NCBI RefSeq assembly: GCF_035582795.1
Contig: NC_134365.1
Location: forward strand, 221,667,887 to 221,731,886
Origin: Mycteria americana
Taxonomy: Eukaryota; Chordata; Aves; Ciconiiformes; Ciconiidae
DNA length: 64,000 bases
Direction of reading: 5' to 3'
Below, in pieces: positions 27,201 to 38,098 of this stretch. The stretch's first letter is position 1; each line of letters opens with the position of its first letter. The translations under genes and the position numbers were made by a program. The notes below the pieces were generated by a model. That model worked only from the letters and a program-made list of their open reading frames with translations. It had not been told where the DNA came from and made no database searches.

Positions 27201-29981
27201 TGTTTCCGAAGGGAAGATTATCTGCTTTCCCTGCACAAGCTCATTAAATAATAATTAAACAACCTCTTTATTAGCTCTAGCAGCAGAGATACATTTTGCT
27301 AAGCAGGAGACAGCCAAATCAGTGTGTTCAAAAATACTCTTCACCCAAGTGACCCTGAGCCGTCCTCCCAAGCAGGGCTGCATCAGACAGATAATGCACT
27401 GCAGAGAAAATAAACTTTATCAGCTCTCATAGGCTCTGTGATATCTCAGGAAGGCATTATTAGATCTAAAAAACGTATTATTAATATTTTACAGCTGCAT
27501 AACTCCTTTCTTTCCAGAGAGGCTGTGCAGCGTGCACAGACAGCCCCCCAGGACCTAAAAAACGGGGTTAATTTGGGGGTGGGAGGTCGGAGCTCCTTGA
27601 CAGGAGGGAATAACCTGGTGGGAAGAGGAGACTCTCCAGCGGCAAAGGAGCAAGAGGCAGACACCCAAAATGGCCCAGATGAGGGGACCCTCACCCCCCT
27701 TGCCTAGAGAGCGGCAGGGAAAGGCGGACACCCCTTTCAGCAGCAGTATCACACTGCAATATTGCACGAAAGAAGAGCACCATCTATTGACTCCTCCTCC
27801 TCAGCACCTCATTGCTCGCTGCTGTGAGCCAGCAGGAGTTTTGCAAGTGCCCAGGCTGCTGCTCCATCCCAGGACCCAGGTGTTTGGCAGAGCACCCTCG
27901 AAGGCAGAGGAGCATTTGTCTCCTTGCAGCAAAAACGTTCTTGTCCCGTTGGTCCAAGAGGGGCTGCTCAACGGCACGGCACCGGGTTGCATCTCCACGG
28001 TCAGACAGGCTCCTCCCGCAGCCTCGAAGGCTGCTCGCCCGTCTTTTCCCTTGTAGGATGCAAAACAGCTTTCTGCAAAGCATTAGAGCTGAAGGGGAAT
28101 TGGGCTCTAAGCTAAGGGATGCCACGGGACAGTGGGTGCACGCAGCTCGGCCGTGGCCATCACGCACTCCCTTGTGCAAGGGGTGTACAACAGCCGCCAT
28201 CCCCTGGGGCTGCGGGAATTCAATTAGCTGTATATGAATCAGCTACACGTGAATTAGCAATATGAATTGGTATTGCATCATGTGGGAAAGGGATGCGGGA
28301 AAAAAGCCCACGAATTCCTTGGAAGGAAAGCGTTCCTCGTGGTGCACTAGCCCTGTGGCTCCCAGCTTGGAGCCGTCTCCTGCCTGCTGCTGCCACTCTC
28401 TGACCAAGAGCTTTCCTGCAGTTCTTCCAGCTTTTAGGTCACTGCAAGCCTTTGACCTTCAAATATTTGGACACACAGACCCTGAGTGCATCCCGTGTAA
28501 ATGAAAAGGATAATTCCTATTGAAAACCAAGCATTAAGAAAGTCCCAGAGACTAAAACCTGAATGGGCTACATGAAGTGCTTTAATAAAAGGAAATTATA
28601 CCAATCTCATTACAGTCAGTTCAGTGCTGTTAAATTCTCTGGAGGATGTGGTGGAAGGCCTATTTCTTGGAAAAATTAAAACCAGTTTGCAGCAAACGAT
28701 AGCAGCACTTATCTGGTGCAAAGAGATTATAAAATTTCATGTGTCTGAGATGGTAAGTGTCCACAAATGAATAAATTGGGGCTTCCAGCCTGGAAGAGGC
28801 CACGTTAGCAAGCCCATATCTGCCAGGCTCTGCTGGTTACCCCAGCTCTGCTCCAGGTCCAAGAGCTAAGCTGGGTTTGCAAAGGAGCATCTCAGTGTCC
28901 TGCATTGGAAATGGGACTCATCTCTACTTGTGGGGCTGAGGATGATCATTTTCTGCATGTGGGGTTAGGAAAAAACAGCTGGGATTTCACATCCGAGCTC
29001 TGCTGACATCTTACAGAGAGCCAGGCAAAATCCGAGACGCAAATGTTTGGAATTCTGCAAATATTGTCTGCAGAGCTGGCATCTAAACTGAGTGGCCGGA
29101 GTCCACCCGTGGCAATTAGCCACCTTGCTTCTATATATTTTTGGGGCTGCTTTCTGAATCCCTGCCTCGCCTTTTAACGCATGTAGGAGTTGCACTGAAA
29201 GCTGTCAGCAACCGTAGCACAGATGTTGATGCAGGCTGAGTTCAGAAGAGGAAAGTCAAAGACGAAAACAGAGGCTGAAGTCACGGTTCCCTTTCCTGTC
29301 CCCCAACCACGGGACTTTCCTTCCTGCCCTGAAGAAAGAGGAATCTCGCGGGCTGCGCAAGTGCAGTGAGAAGTATCCTCATTATTCTGATGAACTTCAT
29401 CCTGAAATTCTTCTCTAGCAGCAGAGGAGGGAAATTGCAAGGCATCTATTCAACTGAAATCTCAGTTCTTATGAATGGGCAGTGCTAGAGAGACACAGAG
29501 GAGAGCAAATTGCGACAGAGGGAGGTTTCAACATCTGCAGCAATAGCTGGAAGGGGCAGAGAGAAATCCTGCTCTGGGTAAGGAGGAGGAAAGCAAAAGA
29601 AAGGGGAAAAAGTACAGCTTTCCCCCATTCTGTTCTTGCAAAACTCCCAGCCCGCTCCCTTGGGCACAACTATTTTGGGACAGCATCGCCCATGATGTGT
29701 GAGATGGCTTCAGCCCTGGAAAATCTTTCAAAATATGAGAATGTTTTTTATGAATAACACAGAAGTAAAAAAATGTTTCCTAAAGGATGTGCTTTGACTT
29801 GAAAACCTTCCAGCGGGGGATTAACGCCACACTCAGAGGCTGCCTGAGCTCAGAGCATTTATGTGGCTGCATAATTGCACAAGATGCACTTCTCGGAGAG
29901 TTTCAAGTCTATTAATGCACTTCACTCCTCGGGGACTGCGATTTATGGACAGCGGCCATCATGCTGTTTGTAATTCAGTTT

Positions 29982-29999
29982 AAAAAAAAAAAAAAAAAA
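29982..29999. repeat. Poly-A tract (18 bp)
   Basis: An uninterrupted run of A. No retroposon body was recognised directly upstream. Confidence 0.8.
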
Positions 30000-31639
30000 G
30001 CTTGCAAGTCATGATGCTTCCCAGCCCAGCCCAGATTTCCACCCCTCGCTACATCTGAGCGCTAGGTGTTAATTAGGAGACCTAATGGCATTTTATAAAG
30101 GCAAGTGGCTAAAACGTGAGTATGCACATAGCGAGAATGCACTGAGACAAACATCCGGTTTTCTGTTTTCTTCCCTTTTTTTTTATGAAGCACGTCATGC
30201 AAGTCGGAGCACCGTGGAAAACAAGGTTTTTCCTCGGTTGAGGGTGTCAGCTGGGTGAGCACTTGCACTTACTCCCACCATCCCTTCAGCACGGCTCCCA
30301 AACGCAGAAGGTACGCTGCAACGCCTTCGTTGTCCACACAGTCTTTCTGCTGAGGCTGCAGATGGATACTAATTAATGGCATTCATGATGGCAGCAGATT
30401 TATTGAAGCTTAATATATGGGAAACAGTCCCCTGACCACATCCAGTGTGGGCAGCTTGATCCACGTCTAATGGGGAGATGCAAAGTCCTGCCATCCCCCG
30501 CCATTCCCTAAAGCCTTTCTCTCCATGCAGGCTTACAATTAGTCTTAATTGCTTCTAATGACCTGAGTGCTGATAGCAATGCTATGAGGAGGGGCAGAGT
30601 TTCTCCTAAGAAGGAACTTACTGAAAAGTAATTAGTCACTGAGCCAGACTGAGCAGTTCAAGGCGGGCACCGCCGGGTGCTTAATAATTGAACAAGTTCC
30701 TGCTTCTTGGAAGCATTTGTAATTTGCGGTTGTTATTGAAGTGAAACTTTACATGGATTTATACACAGACATCCTTAGAAGAACTGTGCCTTTATCAGCC
30801 TTCAAAGTTATCTAAATCATAATACCTTTTGTCTTTACTAGAGCAGGCTAAATAAATTGCTATGCAAGTAAATGTTATTACAGCCCTGATAAAGCACTGC
30901 ATTCTTCCCGTTATTCACCAGCATCCTTTTTTCTCTTTTTTTGAAGATGTTTACTATCACCTATCAATTGAAATATAATCCCACCAAGCCCAGACCCTGT
31001 CAAACCTAAAGGGATGAGAAAGAACTGTAGTCGGTTTCTAGAATGGAAAAGTCCTTGGGAAGGAAAGCCAGGCTGTGTGGCTCAGCAAGGAGAGGCATAC
31101 TGTTTGGGCTGAAGTAATTTAAAAAAATCATTTTGACATTACAAAGGTCCATCTGGGAGACTTTCAGTTAAAAATCTGCAGGACTGAGAGATACTGTCCT
31201 TCAAGAAATGCAGCCCGTGAAATGAATGAGATATGAAAACCCTCGGGGGAAGAAAAGGGCTTGGGGATTTTGCTCTCTGTGATGGCACCAACTGGGTATC
31301 GCTGAAACTGGAGAGCGATGCTGCAAGCACGCAGGGGACAGGGAAGGTCAGATCGTCTCCAGCAGACTCCAAACTGGGTTTCTCCAAAAAAAAGCTAATA
31401 CTGCAGGTTAAATTTTTTTTCTTTTTTTTACCATGTCCTCACCAGGACAACCCCGTAATAACAAAAATCGTCCTGAAATTGCTCTGCCCTAGCATAGACT
31501 GTGCTGGGGAGAAGGAGGCCAGTGGAGATGGGAGAGGGTCGCATGACGAGCAGCTCTCCGCGCAGAGACTCGCTGGCTTTCATCCACAAATCCCGAATGA
31601 GGAGCAGAGGCGGCAAGCGGGGAGAGCAGGGAAGGAGCA

Positions 31640-32600
31640 GGACTCGGATGAGGACCTAGACCCATGCATTTCAGGGGTAAAAAAGAGGGATGAAGACGAT
31701 GATGGGTCAGTCCACCCAACATCCCAGATGGCTGTATCTTAATGCAAGGAGTGTGGAGGGGAACAGGAAGAGCTGGAAGCCTGGACGTGGGTCAATGGCT
31801 CAAACTGCCCCACCAGAGGCCCAGCGAAACAATCTCCATAACTAGAATACTAGTAGAAAAAGGACTAACGTTTTCAGCAAGGGCAGACAGGAGCAAAAGA
31901 GGAGCGTGACGCTTTCTGTACCATTGCAGAGGTGCAGATTTATTCTGAAGTTCAGACCACGCCAAGAGTTAGACCAGCTGAAAGTCCGTAGGAGTTGGGA
32001 CAAGAAAACGAACGCTGTTGTGTGGGCCTGCTACAAAGTCATGAAGATCAGGTGGAGGAAGCTTTGCAGGCAGCTAACAAGGTCAAAAACCCCTGGAGTT
32101 TACAGAAATTGGGGCTTTTCATTCAAGGGATGGACAGAAAGTGTTGTAAGAGCGTGGTCTGGTGCTCTGGTTTCAAGCCAAGAAGGAACTGGGCGAGATC
32201 GCTGGGACAATGCTGAAGAGCAGCAGGAGCACGTAGGGGTGATCCAGCCAGCAAGGACGGCCACCAGAGCTGCAAGGATGGCCACCAGCGCATGGAAGGG
32301 AGGAAGCCCAGGGAGGAGCTGGTCTTCTTCTCCATGGTGGCATCGCCAGCCAACACTGCTTAATGGCTTTTTCACATCAATGTTCACCGAGAGGTCAATT
32401 GCAGCTGTGAGCAAAGTGGAGGGGGGAATGGACAGAGCCAAAATTGGTGAAACAGGAGTTTTGGGAGTGCTTAGATAATCTCAGTATTTTAAACTTGCCT
32501 GGGCCTTATTTTGGAGGACTTAAGGACAGGGTCATTTCCAGTGCTGGCTTTGGAAAGTCACGGCGAGAGGCTGTAAATCTGGAAGAGCACTAAGCAAAAG
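31640..32600 (+). mobile_element. Probable decayed LINE (CR1-like) coding remnant
   Basis: The plus strand carries scattered pieces that look like a non-LTR retroposon ORF2 in more than one frame. One reads LNARS near 31742, like the start of an endonuclease. Another is a basic stretch (WDKKTNAVVWACYKVMKIRW) near 32000. The clearest is LLNGFFTSMFTE near 32358, resembling the linker ahead of the reverse transcriptase. Stops and frame shifts break it throughout. The assignment rests on motif resemblance only; it could be another element type. Confidence 0.35.
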
Positions 32601-33439
32601 CAGCTGAGAAAACAGGCAGGAGCTACGCTAAGCCCCGCCGTGCCGGCTGCGCGTGGAGATAAGCTGAGCTTAGAGCCAGCTATTGCTGACAGCCAAGGAG
32701 GGACAGCGTGGGCAGTGCCACGGTGACATTCAGCAAGCTCCGAAGTCCTCCTCAGCAGAGCCTCTGCCTGAGCAGGATGACACAGAATTGTCTCAAAGGA
32801 TTAAAATTTAACCTTTTTTTTTTTTTTTTAATTGATTTCCAAGTGATGATCAGGTCTCACAGCAAAGCTGACATGCTCCATCACTGATCTCTGTTTTACA
32901 CCAAGAGAACCTCCCATGAGCAGGACACTTGGCCACGTCTCCAAAGGGCTGAGCTCAGCTGTGGCAACATCAGAAGAATACCTCCCAGGCACAACGGCCC
33001 CTTCTCATTAAGCCAGGCGAACTGGATTTTCTAAATAGGAGAGGAAAATGTCCACATCTGAGCAATCATCCTGCTTGTGAGGAACTCTCAAAGGTTGCAG
33101 AAGCAATTAAGAAGAGGACACCCATGTCCAGGTGGCCAGCAGCCCACCTCATCCACGAGATGGTCCAATAGTGGCCCCAAGAGCATAACCATTTACTACT
33201 CAACATTTCCTTGAGTCAGGACAGTCATTAACTATTTAGCAACCCTGAATTTCTCTTCCACTGACATCCCAGGTCCTTCTTTGAACTTTATCAGCTTTAT
33301 CCGATGGGAGGGAGTTTCATGACAGGATAGATGGGACCCCACATGAAGACCCACCTCCTCTTGTTTGCTCTGATGCACCTGCTGGTGGCTTCATTGGATG
33401 TCCCTGGAGTCACAGTGCAAATTCGGGCATTTAGATTGC
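32601..33439. other. Intergenic, no gene; T tract at 32814-32830
   Basis: Apart from a T run near 32814-32830 I see nothing recognisable on either strand. Confidence 0.5.
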
Positions 33440-33600
33440 CCAGAGAGGTGGTAGATGCCCCATCCCTGGAAGCATTCAAGGTCAGGTTGGACGCAGCTCT
33501 GAGCAACCTGATCTGGTTGAAGACGTCCCTGCTCGTGGCAGGGGGGTTGGACGAGATGACCTTTAAAGGTCCCTTCCAACCCAAACCATTCTGTGATTCT
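33440..33600 (+). mobile_element. CR1 3' end
   Basis: Reads CAGAGAGGTGGTAGATGCCC, CATCCCTGGAAGCATTCAAG and GGTTGGACGAGATGACCTTT, ending CATTCTGTGATTCT. This is the standard CR1 3' untranslated end, about 160 bp, 5'-truncated. Confidence 0.9.
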
Positions 33601-33973
33601 AACATGAGGTTTGCAGGGCCCTGACCAGCCCAAGTCTCATGGTAGGGCTTCACCTGACCAAGTGGACATTTCCACCTCCAGGTAGCTCCTTTGGGCTCAA
33701 CAGAAAACAAACGGATGCTCTGAGGATCTGGTGCCCTGACCCATGCAGGTGACAGTCCCATTTAGAGGGGGAGGTTGGATTGGTGGCTACGAAGGTTTTT
33801 CCAGTCAACCCTTCCCAGGGTCTGCACCTTGGGTCCAGGGCAGACGTCGCAAACCCTTGCTCCACCAGCGCATTTGTCCAAGTCCCTGGATGAGGCACAG
33901 CTGTGCTGATATAATCCCCAATCCTTTCTTGTCTCACACCGCTGTGCTAGGGAGTATTAGAAGAGTCCACTGG

Positions 33974-34009
33974 TCATAAATCCACCACAGGTCATAAATC
34001 CACCACAGG
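33974..34009. repeat. 18-bp tandem duplication
   Basis: GGTCATAAATCCACCACA occurs twice in direct succession without mismatch. Confidence 0.85.
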
Positions 34010-34231
34010 TGAAAACCTGAAAGCCATATACAGAAACAGGTTGTGTGACTTGCATGGACACTGCAAGGAGGCAAGGCGTGAGGGACTCTCACCCAAATGC
34101 CAGTCACTTGAGCCATGTATCCCCCCAAAATAACTAGCCGGGGGTTATCTGCCTGCTGAAAAGCTGGTGGGAACATGCAGAGCTGTCAGCTGGTAGTTAC
34201 CACCGCAGCTCAGGAAGGAGATGGACGATGG

Positions 34232-34276
34232 AGGTGATGGATGGATGGACGCATGGATGGATGGATGGATGGATGA
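34232..34276. repeat. GGAT tetranucleotide microsatellite
   Basis: Imperfect run of GGAT/GATG units with one interruption (GGACGCAT). It is probably length-polymorphic. Confidence 0.85.
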
Positions 34277-35567
34277 TCTCTTCTGCCACTGGCAGAGAAG
34301 AGGAGGAGTCCAGCGGGTCCTGGGGACACTGGGCCCCCCAAGGCCGGGGAGCTGTGTGCCGGTATGCCGAGGGGTGGCACTGTTAGAGCAGAGAAGGAGG
34401 ACGGTCCCTCCACGCAAGCAAGGAGCCCGCAAAGTCCCCGAGTCGGGATGCCCCGAGCCCCGCGCATCCTTCGCCCCGCAGCCCGGCAGCTCTCCAGGGA
34501 GTCCTGGAGCTGGGGATGAATTTTATTTCTGTGCATATCCCTAGGCAAAGGGAGGAAATAAAAAATAATGAATCTAACTGACGTTTTTTAGCTAGGCAAA
34601 AGGAAAAAAAAACAAACAGCAGTTCTGCCTTCCTGCTGCTCACAGGTTTGCGCGAGCAAGGATTACAGCCACTCGCATCTTGAGTGGGTCCTAGGGACAT
34701 CCCACCTTCCTGTCAGCCTCAGTTTCCCCATCTACAAAGTCAGGGCTGTTCAGACGAATTTCCAAGTGAATCAAGTCGTGGCCACCCACCTCTCAACCCG
34801 CTGCACAGAAAACCCTCAGCCCTGCCTATAACTTTGGGGCTGCTCACCCGAAGAGCACCCTGGAGGCTGTGGGGTACGAGCTGGATGAGGCCAGCTGTGC
34901 TTCGGGGAATTGCTGAGTCCTTTGTCCCTTTCTAACAGGACGGCACATGCCTTGTGCACAGAAAAAAACAGAAGCACAATGGAGGGAGGAAGGAAGGTGT
35001 CATCCTCACCCTGCCCCAAAACCCCTCTCTGGTGTTTTTGCAACTTGAGCTATGGGGGTGATTTATATAGAATTCATGTGCTGTAGGGAAATGCATTTTT
35101 ACGGCATCCAAATACTGATTAGATCTAGCCGTGTCACTCACCTTGTTCATAGCACATCCATTTATTACTCTTCCCTTATTCAGCTATTTTATTAATTATC
35201 CGTCGTGCGCGCTTGGTGAAATTGGGTAGCTGAAGAGTGACATCCAGTGTTTTAGGCACACAACAAGAAACGAGCATTTCCCTCCCCAGAACTTCTGAAA
35301 TTCAAAATCAATGACGTGGTCAATAATCTTTTAAACTGGGGCAAGCTGGGTTCATTATTCCAAAAGCATTACTTTGCTCCTATATAGGATCGCTCCCAGC
35401 TCGAGCAGGGAGCAGGGTGGAGGCAATGGAGATAAGGTGAATGCAGATCTGACATTTGGACCCCCCCCAACACTAGGACCAGGGGATGCTCACTGAAACC
35501 AGTAAAGAAATGATTTAAAACTGGAAAGTCCTGGGTTTATGCAGTAGGCAGCACATCTCAGAGATTT

Positions 35568-35665
35568 GCAGCCCATGAGGCTGTAGAGATGCAAAGGACC
35601 AGCAGGTCAAAGGGGAATTTACAGCCCACAAAGGTTGTAGAGATGCAGAGGACCAGCAGGTCAAG
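35568..35665. repeat. 54-bp tandem duplication, about 1.8 copies
   Basis: The block containing CAGCCCATGAGGCTGTAGAG and GACCAGCAGGTCAA recurs 54 bases later with scattered differences. It is an old local duplication. Confidence 0.75.
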
Positions 35666-35863
35666 TTGGTGGACAACAGGTCCATGAGCAGATGGCAAAG
35701 GGACGGTGTGACAGTTCTGGCTGCTGGGGTATGTGAATGCAATGGAGCCCAGGAAGGGGCTCTCCCCGTTAGCATCGCCACTGCGGACAGCAGACGGGGT
35801 GAGCTGGGCCGTGGTCCGACATGGCTGGGCATCAGCTGTGCTCTCATGTTCTTGGCCAAACAC

Positions 35864-35985
35864 TAATTTATTTAGTTTTTGGTAATTTATTTTTTTAAAA
35901 AAAAAAAAGCTAATTTATTTTTATGCAGAGATCTTATTTTTATTTTCTTAAAAAAAATAAAGAAATAATTAAATAAAGAGAGAGA
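35864..35985. repeat. AT-rich low-complexity tract
   Basis: Alternating runs of T and A (AATTTATTT, TTTTTTAAAAAAAAAAAA) with several AATAAA words. It is low complexity, with no gene end attached that would make the AATAAA words meaningful. Confidence 0.7.
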
Positions 35986-37245
35986 AAGTTCTTTCAGATG
36001 GCATCAACGTAAGCAATTTTTACATAAATGAGTTCTTTGCTGGATCTTTTCTCTTTAAATCTAGCATAGATGTGAAAACGAAAATATTTTCCAGCAAGTC
36101 ATAATTAGGAGAATGAAAGCACTTGCGCTACTCTGGGACAACCGCAGAGTACAGCAGTGTTCATGATTTTACTTATGGGAGAACAAAAAGCGGCTCCGGG
36201 ATGACGCCCCGCATTTGCAGAGCAGCCCAAAGCGTAACCTCTCTCCATAGACCAAGTCACCCAGAGCTTTTTAACGTGTCAGGGCTGAAAAAGAAAAAAA
36301 AAAAAAAAACCATTTAAAGGGTTTAAGACCTTTAAAACTCCTACTGCATGCTCACTGGGACCCATGCAATCTGAGGCTCAGGCTCCCTGAGGTTTCAGCA
36401 CACTCCAGCACTGGCTGTGCGAGCCCTGATTATGCCGTCCCTGGATATTAATTATTCTGAAAAACATTTCTAAAACCTCAAAGATCTGCAAGCCACTAAG
36501 AGACCAATTTGCGCTGTTTTCACTGGCATTGCCACCCGAGTGTAGGAATTAGTGTTTCGAAAACAAACATGTTTGGAAATGCAACTTCTCCCAAATGTTT
36601 AGGGGGAGTATTTTTAACACGAGTACCCAGGAGCTCTGCCATCAGGGGCACGAGGTCCGCTTGGATGCAATCAGAAATTCAAGTGGGAAATTGCTCCATA
36701 AGGTGTACGTTAGAAAATGCATGGAAACAAGCAGAGTCATTACCTGTCCCGTTTGCGCCGAGCATGATCATGGCTTAGCATTGACTTTACGCGCTCTCAT
36801 ATCCATGGAGCGGGGCCAGACCCTGCCTCCTGCATGGGGAAAAGAGGACACATGCCCTAGGTCTTCTTGCACCAAGAGGTGCTCCAAGAAGTGACCACAG
36901 AAACCACATGACCAGAGATGAGCATGCGAGGGGGGTGCAGGGAAGGATTAAAGTGGGTAGGATTGGTAGCAGTGTGGATTTGCAAATTCGCAATGTTTGC
37001 AAATTTGCAAAAAAATTTTGCAGCTTTGAAGACTGAGGGGGGGTGAGGGTGGGACGGGGAGGTTTGGGCTCCAGGCATGGGGAGGGAACCATAGGGAGCA
37101 CCAGTGAGACTCACGCAATGGCAGACGGCAGAGGAGAAGCGATTCGTGAGCTGGAGGAGCAGAGTGTGGCAGTGGGAGAAGGTAGCTCAGACAAGTCGGA
37201 GGGCAAAGGGAAGGAGGGAGAAGAAAAGGAGAAGAAAAGAAATGG

Positions 37246-37661
37246 AGCAGAAGTCTTATGAGGAGCAGCTGAGGGAGCTGGGGTTGTTCAGCCTGGAGAA
37301 AAGGAGGCTGAGGGGAGACCTCATCGCTCTCTACAACTGCCTGAAAGGAGGGGGTAGAGAGGTGGGGTCGGTCTCTTCTCCCAGGTAACAAGTGATAGGA
37401 CGAGAGGAAACGGCCTCAAGTTGAGCCAGGGGAGGTTTAGACTGGATATTAGGAAATTTTTCTTCACTGAAAGGGTTGTCCAGCATTGGAACAGGCTGCC
37501 CAGGGAAGTGGTTGAGTCCCCATCCCTGGAGGTATTTAAAGGACGTTTGGATGAGGTGCTTAGGGACATGGTGTAGTGGTGGGCTTGGCAGTGTTAGGTT
37601 TACAGTTGGACTTGATGATATTAAAGGTCTTTTCCAACCTCTACGATTCTGTGATTCTGTG
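37246..37661 (+). mobile_element. CR1 fragment, 416 bp
   Basis: Begins in the region after the CR1 ORF2 (GAGGAGCAGCTGAGGGAGCT, TTCAGCCTGGAGAAAAGGAG). It runs through ACCTCATCGCTCTCTACAAC and the ATTAGGAAATTTTTCTTCAC segment to the tail ATTCTGTGATTCTGTG. It is 5'-truncated, and its last 145 bp almost match the copy at 12146-12290. Confidence 0.93.
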
Positions 37662-37950
37662 AAATACCTTGTCGGTTGTAAGTAATGAACTCAGCTGAAC
37701 TAGCACGGGGCTTTCCTCTTCTGCCATCCCAATCGGTGGTCCCAGCCAGGAAGAGTGGGAGCTCCCAGGTGAAAGGACTTGGCCTTCAAGAGAAACCGTG
37801 GTCTCATTCAGGAAGGTCTGGTTGGCTTCTGTCTGACAGCCCTGCCGCCCTGTCCCACACCTGGCCAGATGTGCTCAGGAAGCGGGGACGGTGCAGGGAG
37901 GCTGCTGCTCGGTGCACCTGTAGCACAGGGAAGGGATTTGTCCCCCACCG

Positions 37951-38098
37951 AAACACTGGCACAGGTTGCTCAAAGAGGTCGTGGAGTCTCCATCTGTGGA
38001 GATATTCAAAACCTGACTGGACACAGTCCTGGGCAAACTGCTGTAGATGATCCAGATGATCTCAAGAGGTGCCTTCCAACCTCAACAATTCTGTGATT
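37951..38098 (+). mobile_element. CR1 3' end
   Basis: AACACTGGCACAGGTTGCTC, then GTGGAGTCTCCATCTGTGGA, and the end CAACAATTCTGTGATT. A second, more diverged CR1 piece in the same orientation, 290 bp after the previous one and of a different subfamily. Confidence 0.88.

Larger units (their letters stand above)
12291..31639. other. Intergenic region, 19 kb, no gene recognised
   Basis: I read both strands for exons of known families and saw none that can be supported. Open frames are common but short, and lack motifs, flanking splice sites or continuity. There are simple-sequence tracts: T or T-rich runs near 24278-24288 and 24700-24723, and an A run at 29982-29999. A GATG repeat lies near 17183-17195. 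The patch at about 14870-15260 is somewhat CpG-rich. Distant regulatory elements cannot be excluded by eye. Confidence 0.5.
34010..37245. other. Intergenic, no gene recognised
   Basis: Contains the GGAT microsatellite, a 54-bp tandem duplication at 35568-35665 and a very AT-rich patch at 35864-35985. There is also an A run at 36293-36309. Near 36976-37020 TTTGCAAA-type words recur several times. No coding exon is supported. Confidence 0.5.

Noticed and set aside
35864-35985. AATAAA words as a gene end
   Set aside because: The tract is AT-rich low complexity with no coding region upstream on either strand to terminate.
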